Below the pieces are notes generated by a model that did not search any database, had not been told where the DNA came from, and was given only the letters and a program-made list of their open reading frames with translations. A program made the translations under genes and the position numbers. Below, piece after piece: positions 17,047 to 24,695 of a DNA stretch of 54,888 bases. The DNA lies in the NCBI GenBank assembly GCA_022775985.1, contig JALFIM010000082.1, forward strand, positions 1-54,888. The letters run 5' to 3'. Origin of the DNA: Prevotella sp. (GTDB lineage Bacteria; Bacteroidota; Bacteroidia; Bacteroidales; Bacteroidaceae). How positions within the stretch are numbered: position 1 is the first letter of the stretch; the number at the start of each line of letters is the position of its first letter.

Positions 17047-17102
17047 AAAGTTGTCCGTTTTGGAAAATCCGTTAAGGATTTCGCGTTTTAAAGTTGTCCG
17101 TT
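17047..17102. repeat. Two 13-bp direct repeats in the nrdD leader
   Basis: AAAGTTGTCCGTT occurs at 17047-17059 and 17090-17102, 43 bp apart, about four helical turns. Both lie between the predicted nrdD promoter and the start codon and might bind a regulator. The rest of the gap 16932-17278 shows nothing else clear. Confidence 0.6.
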
Positions 17103-17121
17103 ATCAGTCGTTTTTCGGATG

Positions 17122-17129
17122 CAAAGATA
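17122..17129 (-). promoter_or_regulatory. Promoter -7 element for nrdD
   Basis: Reads TATCTTTG on the minus strand, fitting TAnnTTTG, about 190 nt before the nrdD ATG. No good -33 TTTG is seen. Confidence 0.5.
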
Positions 17130-17278
17130 ATATTATTTTACCTAATTCGGCCATCAGATTTGTTAAAAAAACGCTTTTGCTGTCAACTTTTTTCGCCTGG
17201 TTTTCGTGCGGTCGTTTTAACGGTTTGATTCTGAAAAACTTATCATGCAGGGGTTTAAGTTTATGTGTTGACTAACCA

Positions 17279-17318
17279 CGCACCTGCCGCAGAACAGGTA
17301 TCTTACGGCAGGCGTGCG
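17279..17318 (-). terminator. Hairpin after the OPT transporter gene
   Basis: CGCACCTGCCG at 17279-17289 pairs imperfectly with CGGCAGGCGTGCG at 17306-17318. It lies 29 bp past the stop of the transporter gene. Confidence 0.55.
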
Positions 17319-17346
17319 GTGTGTGCGGCGCCATACGGGCACCGGT

Positions 17347-19335
17347 CTACTTCCTCACCTTAGTGGCCCATACGAAGTAGAGTATGAGCAGCACGTAGGC
17401 TACGAGCGAGCATATCTCCGACAGGGGGTCGGCGAGCCAGCCATCGTTCACGAGGTTTATGCCGCCGAAGCGCAGCAGTGCGCTCACCACGCCCATGAGT
17501 GCGCCTCCGGCGATGAATCCGCTGGCTATGAGCGTGCCCTTCTCGCCGCGCTCACTGTTTACGGCGGCATCCTTGGAGCGCGTCGTCACGTACCAGTTGA
17601 TGATGCCTCCCACGAGCAGTGGGGTGTTGAGCTCGAGCGGTATGAACATGCCCAGCGCGAAAGCCAGAGCCGGCACGCCCACCAGCGTGAGCACTATGGA
17701 TATGAGTGCGCCCACGCCATAGAGTGCCCATGGGGCTCCCACGCCGTTCATCAGCGGGTCTATGACGGCGGCCATGGCGTTGGCCTGCGGTGCGGCGAGC
17801 TGTCCGCTGGCGAACCCGTAGGTCTGGTTGAGCAGTATCATCACGCCGCCTACGGTGGCGGCAGACACCAGAGTGCCGAGAAACTTCCACCCTTCCTGCT
17901 TCGACGGTGTGGTGCCGAGCCAGTAGCCTATCTTGAGGTCGGTGATGAAACTGCCGGCCATAGACAGTGCCGTACACACCACGCCGCCCATGATGAGTGC
18001 AGCCACCATGCCGCCTGTGCCCTTGAGACCCACTGCCACCATCACCACGGAGGCGAGGATTAGGGTCATGAGCGTCATGCCCGACACGGGGTTGCTGCCC
18101 ACGATGGCTATGGCGTTGGCGGCCACGGTGGTGAAGAGGAATGCTATGAGGGCCACGAGCACTATGCCTACGAGCGCGAACACCACGTTGCCCTCCATCA
18201 CTCCGAACCAGAAGAAGAGGAACGTGATGATGATGGTGGCTATGGAGCCAATGGCTATTATCTTGAACGATATGTCGCGCTGCGTGCGCAGCTGCTGCCT
18301 GTCGGCACTCTGGCTGCCCTTCATCTCCTTGGCGGCGAGCGACACGGCGCTGCGTATTATGCCCCACGACTTGATGATGCCTATGATGCCGGCCATGGCT
18401 ATGCCGCCTATGCCTATGCTCTTGCCGTAGTAGCGGAATATCTCCTCTGGCGACATGCTGCCCACGGCAGTAGTTATCTCGGGGTTCCACATGTTGAGCA
18501 CCTGGTCATGGAATGCTATCGACATGCCCGGCACCAGCAACCACCACACGGCGAACGAGCCGAGGCAGATGATGAACGCGTACTTCAGACCCACGATGTA
18601 GCCCAGTCCGAGCACCGCCGCGCCCGTGTTGACCTTGAACACCAGCTTGGCATGGTCGGCAAGGCCCTGACCCCATGCCACCACGCGCGTGGTGAAGTTC
18701 TCGTTCCACCATCCGAACGTGGCCACTATGAAGTCGTAGAGTCCGCCCACGAGTCCTGCCAGCAGCAGCGGCTTGGCCTGGTTGCCGCCCTTGGCGCCGC
18801 TCACGAGCACCTGTGTGGTGGCCGTGGCCTCTGGGAAGGGGTACTTGCCGTGCATGTCGCTCACGAAGTACTTGCGGAACGGTATGAGGAACAGTATGCC
18901 TAAGATGCCTCCAAGCAGCGATGATATGAACACCTTGAGAAACGACGCGCTCATCTCCGGGTACTTGGCCTGAAGTATGTATATGGCCGGCAGGGTGAAT
19001 ATGGCACCCGCCACCACGGCTCCCGAGCACGCGCCTATGCTCTGTATGATGACGTTCTCGCCGAGGGCCTTGCTGCGCTTCGCCGCCGTAGACACGCCCA
19101 CGGCTATGATGGCTATGGGTATGGCGGCCTCGAACACCTGTCCCACCTTCAGTCCGAGGTAGGCAGCGGCGGCCGAGAACAGCATGGCCATGAGTATGCC
19201 CCATGTCACCGACCATCCGTTGACCTCGGGATACGACTCACGTGGATTCATGACGGGATGATACTCCTCGCCCTCTTTCAGTTCCCTGAAAGCATTGTCG
19301 GGTAGTTGCACTACCTCTTTCTCCTTGTTTTCCAT
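17347..19335 (-). CDS. OPT family oligopeptide/metal-chelate transporter
   Basis: The 662-residue protein is a multi-spanning inner-membrane carrier of the OPT superfamily, which takes up oligopeptides or metal-siderophore compounds by proton symport. Family features include an N-terminal cytoplasmic stretch before the first helix (NGWSVTWGILMAMLFSAAAAYLGLKVGQVFEA), GACSGAVVAGAIFTLPAIYIL, and repeated Gly/Ala-rich helices such as GSNPVSGMTLMTLILASVVMV. Bacterial OPT proteins are usually 600-700 residues, so it appears complete. It has its own promoter element upstream and a hairpin downstream and looks monocistronic. Substrate is not deducible. Confidence 0.93.
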   Translation of the reverse strand: MENKEKEVVQLPDNAFRELKEGEEYHPVMNPRESYPEVNGWSVTWGILMAMLFSAAAAYLGLKVGQVFEAAIPIAIIAVGVSTAAKRSKALGENVIIQSIGACSGAVVAGAIFTLPAIYILQAKYPEMSASFLKVFISSLLGGILGILFLIPFRKYFVSDMHGKYPFPEATATTQVLVSGAKGGNQAKPLLLAGLVGGLYDFIVATFGWWNENFTTRVVAWGQGLADHAKLVFKVNTGAAVLGLGYIVGLKYAFIICLGSFAVWWLLVPGMSIAFHDQVLNMWNPEITTAVGSMSPEEIFRYYGKSIGIGGIAMAGIIGIIKSWGIIRSAVSLAAKEMKGSQSADRQQLRTQRDISFKIIAIGSIATIIITFLFFWFGVMEGNVVFALVGIVLVALIAFLFTTVAANAIAIVGSNPVSGMTLMTLILASVVMVAVGLKGTGGMVAALIMGGVVCTALSMAGSFITDLKIGYWLGTTPSKQEGWKFLGTLVSAATVGGVMILLNQTYGFASGQLAAPQANAMAAVIDPLMNGVGAPWALYGVGALISIVLTLVGVPALAFALGMFIPLELNTPLLVGGIINWYVTTRSKDAAVNSERGEKGTLIASGFIAGGALMGVVSALLRFGGINLVNDGWLADPLSEICSLVAYVLLILYFVWATKVRK

Positions 19336-19399
19336 TTGTATGTACTATTATATATAATGTGTAATTATTCCTCGTCTGCATGGTACGCAAGCGTGTATG

Positions 19400-19407
19400 C
19401 AAAGGTA
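19400..19407 (-). promoter_or_regulatory. Promoter -7 element for the OPT transporter
   Basis: Reads TACCTTTG on the minus strand, 65 nt before the ATG at 19335. The rest of 19336-19589 shows no other feature. Confidence 0.55.
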
Positions 19408-19589
19408 AATATTTTATTCTGAAAAGTTTTAGCGGACATATAGAATTTTGAATTCGCCTACAACCCACTGACTGTTTTGCCTCATTTCTACACTCTACCG
19501 AATATATGAATCACCAATCCAAGCCCTCCACAGCACCGAATCATGACGGCGCATTATTGCCTTGCGCAACACACTGATTCACAACGCGT

Positions 19590-19675
19590 TGCAAAACGGC
19601 CCATTTTAGGCCGCGAAATGGGCCGTTTTGCAGCCTGAAATGGGCCGTTTCGCACTGCGATTCGGCCCTTTTCGC
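19590..19675. repeat. 22-bp phased palindromic array, locus 2
   Basis: Four units start at 19594, 19616, 19638 and 19660, exactly 22 bp apart, with core AAACGGCCCATTT, then AAATGGGCCGTTT twice, then a diverged ATTCGGCCC unit. Units 1 and 2 form a perfect 17-bp inverted repeat (19590-19606 with 19616-19632). It sits between divergently transcribed genes. The GT-rich stretch 19676-19819 that follows shows nothing I recognise. Confidence 0.9.
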
Positions 19676-19819
19676 AACACGGTTGTGCCGGCATTGGCGC
19701 ACGGCATGGATTTCAGTGCGTGGCGGTGTGGCATTTTACGGTGTGGTGGTGTGCCGGCTTTATTGTGCGGCGATGTGTATTTATGGCGTGCGGCAGTCGC
19801 TTTTCTCAGTTTTTTATGC

Positions 19820-19827
19820 TAACTTTG
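19820..19827 (+). promoter_or_regulatory. Promoter -7 element for the acyltransferase gene
   Basis: TAACTTTG, the commonest -7 form in this window, lies 38 nt before the ATG at 19866. No TTTG is seen at the expected -33 position. Confidence 0.6.
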
Positions 19828-19865
19828 CGTCCGATTAAAACCTCTTTACACACAACTCAATCAAG

Positions 19866-20954
19866 ATGAAACAACAACGTATAGCCTTTTTAGACTACAT
19901 ACGCGTGTTCGCGTGCTTCCTCGTGATGCTCGTTCACGCCAGTGAGAACTTCTACGGAGCCGAGGGTTCCACCGACATGGCAGGGCCACAGGCATTCCTC
20001 GCCAACGAGAGCGACCGCCTGTGGGTATCGCTCTACGACGGATTCTCGCGCATGTCGGTGCCGCTGTTCATTATAGTGTCGGCATTCCTGCTCGCGCCCA
20101 TGAAGGAAGGACAGAGCATGTGGGAGTTCTACCGCAAGCGTGCGCTGCGCATACTGCCGCCGTTCTTCGTATTCATGGTGGTGTACTCCACCCTGCCCAT
20201 GCTCTGGGGGCAGATAGACAGCGCCACGTCGCTGCACGACCTGTCGCGCATACTGCTCAACTTCCCCACGCTGGCCGGACACCTGTGGTTCATGTACCCG
20301 CTCTTCAGCCTCTACCTGTTCATCCCCATCATCTCGCCGTGGCTCCGCAACGCCTCGGCCAAGGAGGAGCGGTTCTTCATAATAGTGTTCGCCATATCCA
20401 CGCTCATGCCCTACATGCACCGCTGGTGCGGCGAGGTATGGGGCGAATGTTTCTGGAATGAGTACCACATGCTGTGGTATTTCTCCGGCTACCTGGGCTA
20501 CCTGGTGCTCGCCCACTACATACGCACGCACCTCACATGGGGCCGCACCAAGCGCATAGTGGTCGGTACAGTATGCACAGTGGCAGGAGCCGTGGCCACC
20601 ATACTGTCGTTCTACGTACAGGCCGTGCCCGGCCAGACCATCGCAACGCCCGAGCTGGAGATAGGCTGGGCGTTCTGCACCATCAACGTACTGGTGCTCA
20701 CCGCCGGCATGTTCATCCTCTTCACCTGCATAGAGAAGCCGTGCGCCTTCATCACCGACATATCCAAGATGAGCTACGGCATGTACCTCATGCACATACT
20801 GTGGCTCGGCATGTGGACCAAGGTGTACAAGGGCACGCTCTGCCTGCCCACCGTGGAGGCCATCCCGGCCATAGCCGTGAGCACGTTCATGTGCAGCTAC
20901 ATAACCACCAAACTCATAAAGCTAATCCCCGGCAGCAAGTGGATAGTGGGATAA
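19866..20954 (+). CDS. Acyltransferase 3 family membrane protein
   Basis: The 362-residue protein belongs to the acyltransferase-3 (OafA/YrhL-like) family, integral membrane enzymes that O-acetylate or otherwise acylate sugars and envelope polymers. The N-terminus RIAFLDYIRVFACFLVMLVHASENF carries the family's membrane helix with His (position 24). About ten hydrophobic segments follow. Length is typical. It has a TAACTTTG promoter and a strong hairpin after the stop, so it seems to be transcribed alone. The acceptor is unknown. Confidence 0.88.
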   Translation: MKQQRIAFLDYIRVFACFLVMLVHASENFYGAEGSTDMAGPQAFLANESDRLWVSLYDGFSRMSVPLFIIVSAFLLAPMKEGQSMWEFYRKRALRILPPFFVFMVVYSTLPMLWGQIDSATSLHDLSRILLNFPTLAGHLWFMYPLFSLYLFIPIISPWLRNASAKEERFFIIVFAISTLMPYMHRWCGEVWGECFWNEYHMLWYFSGYLGYLVLAHYIRTHLTWGRTKRIVVGTVCTVAGAVATILSFYVQAVPGQTIATPELEIGWAFCTINVLVLTAGMFILFTCIEKPCAFITDISKMSYGMYLMHILWLGMWTKVYKGTLCLPTVEAIPAIAVSTFMCSYITTKLIKLIPGSKWIVG

Positions 20955-21008
20955 CTACCCGTACATAACGCCATGCCGCGACCATACCGGCGGCACTATA
21001 CAAATACA

Positions 21009-21039
21009 GCAGAGGGTTGGCCCACGGCCAACCCTCTGT
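21009..21039 (+). terminator. Hairpin after the acyltransferase gene
   Basis: A 13-bp perfect stem (left arm 21010-21022, right arm 21026-21038) encloses the loop CAC, plus one G-T pair at the base. There is no T run, so it may be a terminator or an mRNA 3' end stabiliser. Confidence 0.6.
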
Positions 21040-21093
21040 GCTACGGCACGCCGCAAGGCACTGCCGCACATACTCACCAATGCACCGCACCAC

Positions 21094-22407
21094 ATGAGCA
21101 TACTCAGACCCATAGACAAGGACATACTCCGCATAGCCCTGCCGGCTATAGTCACCAACATCACCGTACCGCTGCTGGGACTTGTAGACCTCGCCATCAC
21201 CGGCCACATAGGCAGTGCCTCATATATCGGGGCCATAGCCGTGGGCGGAATGATATTCAACGTGGTGTACTGGGTGTTCGGATTCCTCCGCATGGGCACC
21301 AGCGGCATGACATCCCAGGCTCTCGGACGCGCCGACTATGCCGAGGCGGTGCGCCTTCTGCTCAGGTCACTGACCGTGGGCCTGGCCGTGGGCCTGTGCC
21401 TCGTGGCGGCACGGCGGCCCCTGTTAGCGGTGGCGGTGAGGGTCATCGGCGCAGACGGCGACCTGCTTCCGCTCGTCCACACCTATTATAATATATGCGT
21501 GTGGGGCGCACCCGCCATGCTGTGCCTGTACGGACTGACGGGGTGGTTCATAGGCATGCAGGACACTAAGGCCACGATGGTGGTGTCGGTGTCGCAGAAC
21601 GTGGTGAACATAGCGGCGAGCCTGCTGCTCGTCTACGGCGCGGGCATGAGCATCGACGGCGTGGCCACGGGCACGCTCGTAGCGCAGTATGCAGGGCTTG
21701 TCATAGCCATCGCGCTGCTCACGGTGCGCTACCGCTGGCTCAGGCCGTGGGTAAGGCTGCGCGGCACGCTCCGTGGCGGAGCCATGAGGCGGTTCTTCAC
21801 CGTCAACCGCGACATATTCCTGCGCACGCTTTTCCTCGTGGCCGTCAACCTGTTCTTCGTATCTGCCGGCACGAGCCAGGGCACAGGGGTGCTCGCCGTG
21901 AACACACTGCTCATGCAGTTGTTCACGCTCTTCTCGTATGTCATGGACGGTTTCGCCTTCGCAGGGGAGGCCCTGTGCGGCAAGTGCAAGGGAGCCGCCG
22001 ACACAGACGGGCTCATGCGCACCATACGGCGGCTCATGGCATGGGGCTGCTGGCTCGCCACGGCCTACACGCTGATGTACGTCTGCGGCGGCGAGGCGTT
22101 TCTGTCGCTGCTCACCGATGATGCCGGCGTGCTGCACCTGTCGCACTCCTACATGGCATGGGCTATGGCCATACCGGCCGCCGGCATGGCTGCCTTCGTG
22201 TGGGACGGCGTGTTCGTGGGCATCACCGACACACGCGGCATGCTCATATCATCGGTAGTGGCATCGGCACTGTTCTTCATGGTATATGCCGCAGCGTCGC
22301 CGCTGATGCACAACCACGGCCTGTGGCTCGCGTTCATAGTGTATCTCACGGCACGCGGAGCGGTGCAGACGGTGATATTCCGCTGCCGCCGCGCAGCCGG
22401 CAGATGA
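21094..22407 (+). CDS. MATE family efflux transporter
   Basis: The 437-residue inner-membrane protein belongs to the multidrug and toxic compound extrusion family (DinF-like branch), which exports organic compounds using a sodium or proton gradient. The start IDKDILRIALPAIVTNITVPLLGLVDLAITGHIG is the standard MATE first-helix motif. Two six-helix halves are visible, the second beginning near residue 230. Length is normal. It is followed by a hairpin that overlaps the promoter area of the next exporter gene. Confidence 0.93.
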   Translation: MSILRPIDKDILRIALPAIVTNITVPLLGLVDLAITGHIGSASYIGAIAVGGMIFNVVYWVFGFLRMGTSGMTSQALGRADYAEAVRLLLRSLTVGLAVGLCLVAARRPLLAVAVRVIGADGDLLPLVHTYYNICVWGAPAMLCLYGLTGWFIGMQDTKATMVVSVSQNVVNIAASLLLVYGAGMSIDGVATGTLVAQYAGLVIAIALLTVRYRWLRPWVRLRGTLRGGAMRRFFTVNRDIFLRTLFLVAVNLFFVSAGTSQGTGVLAVNTLLMQLFTLFSYVMDGFAFAGEALCGKCKGAADTDGLMRTIRRLMAWGCWLATAYTLMYVCGGEAFLSLLTDDAGVLHLSHSYMAWAMAIPAAGMAAFVWDGVFVGITDTRGMLISSVVASALFFMVYAAASPLMHNHGLWLAFIVYLTARGAVQTVIFRCRRAAGR

Positions 22408-22444
22408 TGCCGGTCGGGATAAAAGATATGTCAGGAAAAATCGC

Positions 22445-22452
22445 TAACTTTG
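22445..22452 (+). promoter_or_regulatory. Promoter -7 element for the Fsr-like exporter
   Basis: TAACTTTG lies 48 nt before ATG 22501. A terminator-like hairpin begins 8 bp after it, so the predicted transcript would start almost at the stem. Confidence 0.55.
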
Positions 22453-22459
22453 CACGACT

Positions 22460-22482
22460 CAGGCGGCACGCCGCCTGTTTTT
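22460..22482 (+). terminator. Terminator-like hairpin at the 5' end of the exporter mRNA
   Basis: CAGGCGG and CCGCCTG form a 7-bp GC-rich stem with loop CACG, followed by five T (22478-22482). It could end the MATE transcript, or form a 5' stem-loop on the exporter mRNA. Confidence 0.7.
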
Positions 22483-22500
22483 GGAAAAAAGACACAAGCA

Positions 22501-23727
22501 ATGAACATAAAATCAATAGGCAACAAGCTGAAAGGCAACCCTACGATGGTAGAGGGCACGGTGTACTCCATGCTCATAATATGCAGCATATCGCACTTCC
22601 TCAACGACATGATACAGTCTATCATCCCGTCTATCTACCCCATAGTGAAGGACAAGTTCGGATTCTCCTTCGCGCAGATAGGCATCATCACACTCGTGTT
22701 TCAGATGACATCCTCTATCCTTCAGCCGTTCACGGGGCTGTATGCCGACAAGCATCCGCGCCCCTACGCCCTGTCGGTGGGCATGTGCTTCACTCTGGTG
22801 GGACTGCTGTTGCTCGCCTTTGCGGAGGATTACCTGCTCATACTGCTTGCCGTGAGCGTGGTGGGACTGGGCTCATCAGTGTTTCATCCCACCGCATCGC
22901 GCGTGGCGCAGTTGGCATCGGGCGGCAAGAAGAGCCTCGCACAGTCCATATTCCAGGTGGGAGGCAACGGCGGTTCGGCCGTCGGCCCGCTGCTTGCGGC
23001 CATCATCATACTGCCGTTCGGCCAGCACGCCATATCGTGGTTTGCCCTCGCGGCACTGCTGGCGGCCGTCATCATGGTGCGGCTGGGGGCATGGTACAAG
23101 GCGAGGCTCGCCTACGTGGTGAGTCATCCGCAGCGTCAGCCACTGCTCAACCACGACATCTCACGGCGTGCCAAGTACGGGGCGTTAGCCATACTCATAC
23201 TGCTGGTGTTCTCAAAATACTTCTACACGGCCTGTATCACGAGCTACTTCACGTTCTTCCTGATAGACAAGTTCGGCATATCGGTGCAGGAGTCGCAGCT
23301 GTGCCTGTTCGTATTCCTCGCCGCCTTCGCCATAGGCACGGTGGCGGGAGGCATGCTCGGCGACAGGTTCGGCCGCAAGTACGTGATATGGTTCTCCATA
23401 CTCGGGGCTGCTCCGTTCGCCCTCGCCATGCCGTTCGCCAATCTCACGTGGACTATGGTATGCACCTTCCTCTCAGGACTTATCATTGCATCGGCGTTCT
23501 CGTCCATAGTGGTGTATGCCACTGACCTGATGCCCGACAAGGTGGGGCTCATCGCCGGCATATTCTTCGGACTGATGTTCGGTCTGGGCGGCCTTGGCTC
23601 CGCGTTCTTCGGGTGGCTGGCCGACCGCACGAGCATTGAGTTCATATTCGAGGTGAGCGCGTTTCTGCCGCTGTTGGGCATCATAGCGGGCCTGTTGCCA
23701 GACACTCAAAAGGTGAAGGAGAAGTAA
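22501..23727 (+). CDS. MFS exporter, fosmidomycin-resistance (Fsr) type
   Basis: The 408-residue protein is a 12-helix major facilitator of the Fsr group. Diagnostic stretches are HFLNDMIQSIIPSIYPIVKD, GLYADKHPRPYAL and VFHPTASRVAQLASGGKKSL. Fsr proteins export fosmidomycin and other small compounds from the cytoplasm; the native substrate is uncertain. ATG 22501 is chosen because the earlier in-frame start at 22450 lies inside the predicted promoter. It follows the MATE gene but seems to have its own promoter. Confidence 0.92.
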   Translation: MNIKSIGNKLKGNPTMVEGTVYSMLIICSISHFLNDMIQSIIPSIYPIVKDKFGFSFAQIGIITLVFQMTSSILQPFTGLYADKHPRPYALSVGMCFTLVGLLLLAFAEDYLLILLAVSVVGLGSSVFHPTASRVAQLASGGKKSLAQSIFQVGGNGGSAVGPLLAAIIILPFGQHAISWFALAALLAAVIMVRLGAWYKARLAYVVSHPQRQPLLNHDISRRAKYGALAILILLVFSKYFYTACITSYFTFFLIDKFGISVQESQLCLFVFLAAFAIGTVAGGMLGDRFGRKYVIWFSILGAAPFALAMPFANLTWTMVCTFLSGLIIASAFSSIVVYATDLMPDKVGLIAGIFFGLMFGLGGLGSAFFGWLADRTSIEFIFEVSAFLPLLGIIAGLLPDTQKVKEK

Positions 23728-23788
23728 GTCGGCACGTCGTGCGGCCACTGCCCATACGCATATCCGCATTCATGGCCATGTCACAGGC

Positions 23789-23820
23789 ACTGACGCGGCA
23801 CGGCCATCATGCCGTCAGTC
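23789..23820. terminator. Hairpin between convergent exporter and GSCFA genes
   Basis: ACTGACG-CGGCA pairs with TGCCG-TCAGT with a two-base bulge. It overlaps the stop codon of the GSCFA gene and can serve both convergent genes. Confidence 0.45.
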
Positions 23821-24621
23821 GGCACTAAAGCCTGGATAGCGGCTGGCCAACTGCTCCGTCATGACGCGCAGCCGCTCCCTGAACTCCAGATACTCCGCCG
23901 ACTGCGGGTCGGAGGGACGGTGCGCGAGTCCTTTCTTTATGGGCTGCCACTCACGCAGGAAGCTCATGGTATCGGCGGAGAAATACGTCTCCTGCATGCG
24001 CTGCCATATATACTCCACCGCCACAGCCGACGGATGCAGCATGTCGTCGGCATAGAAACGGTAGTCGCGAAGCTCGTCGCACACTATCTCGTATGCAGGG
24101 AAATACTCCACACGTCCGCCATACATGGCCACGAGCCTGTCGGCAGCGAGCAGCAGGGTGGCCTTGGAGAGCTGACTGCCGTGGTAGCCGTATTTGGCAT
24201 AGCGTATGGGGCTGACCGTCACTATGACCCGCACGTCGCTGCACCGCGACACAAGCTCATCCACGGCCTGTGCGAGGTAGCCCACGCACTCGTCCACGGT
24301 AAGCTCGCGCTCCTCAAACAACCGTGCCGGACGCTTGCGGCAGTTGTCTACTATCTCGCCCGTAGACTTGAGTATGTACACATGATTGGTGCCAAGGGTG
24401 AGCACCACGCGCCGCGGACTACAGTCCGTGCGGCGCACGGTATGGAGTATGCTGGCGGGATTGTACATCACCCCGAACGGATTGACCGTGGCCTGAAACT
24501 TCTCCTCCTGAAACCTACGGCCTATGTTATCGGCAAAGCATGAGCCTACAAACAGCATCCTCTCGCACGGCTCTATGGTGAAGCCGCCGTGCGGAATGTC
24601 TACTTTTGTCCTGAATTCCAT
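23815..24621 (-). CDS. GSCFA domain protein
   Basis: The 268-residue protein carries the motif GSCFA at residues 26-30 (MLFVGSCFADNIGRRFQEEKF), which names the family. The family is related to SGNH/GDSL hydrolases, so an esterase or acetyl-transfer role is plausible but unproven. Other conserved-looking stretches are NPFGVMYNPASI and VIVTVSPIRY. It ends the run res, mod, GSCFA on this strand. Its first eight codons lie in a 23-bp tandem repeat, so two more copies of the start region precede the true start out of frame. Confidence 0.9.
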   Translation of the reverse strand: MEFRTKVDIPHGGFTIEPCERMLFVGSCFADNIGRRFQEEKFQATVNPFGVMYNPASILHTVRRTDCSPRRVVLTLGTNHVYILKSTGEIVDNCRKRPARLFEERELTVDECVGYLAQAVDELVSRCSDVRVIVTVSPIRYAKYGYHGSQLSKATLLLAADRLVAMYGGRVEYFPAYEIVCDELRDYRFYADDMLHPSAVAVEYIWQRMQETYFSADTMSFLREWQPIKKGLAHRPSDPQSAEYLEFRERLRVMTEQLASRYPGFSAD

Positions 24622-24667
24622 TCTACTTTTGTTCTGAATTCCATTCTACTTTTGTCCTGAATTCCAC
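24599..24667 (-). repeat. Three 23-bp tandem copies covering the GSCFA start codon
   Basis: Copies are 24599-24621, 24622-24644 and 24645-24667. The first contains the ATG and first codons (MEFRTKV). The second carries an ATG and the third a GTG at the same place. Since 23 is not a multiple of three, these upstream starts read only 14 codons (MEFRTKVEWNSGQK for the nearer one) before TAG and overlap the true start. Confidence 0.92.
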
Positions 24668-24695
24668 ATCACAACACTACGCTTACACGTTCATT

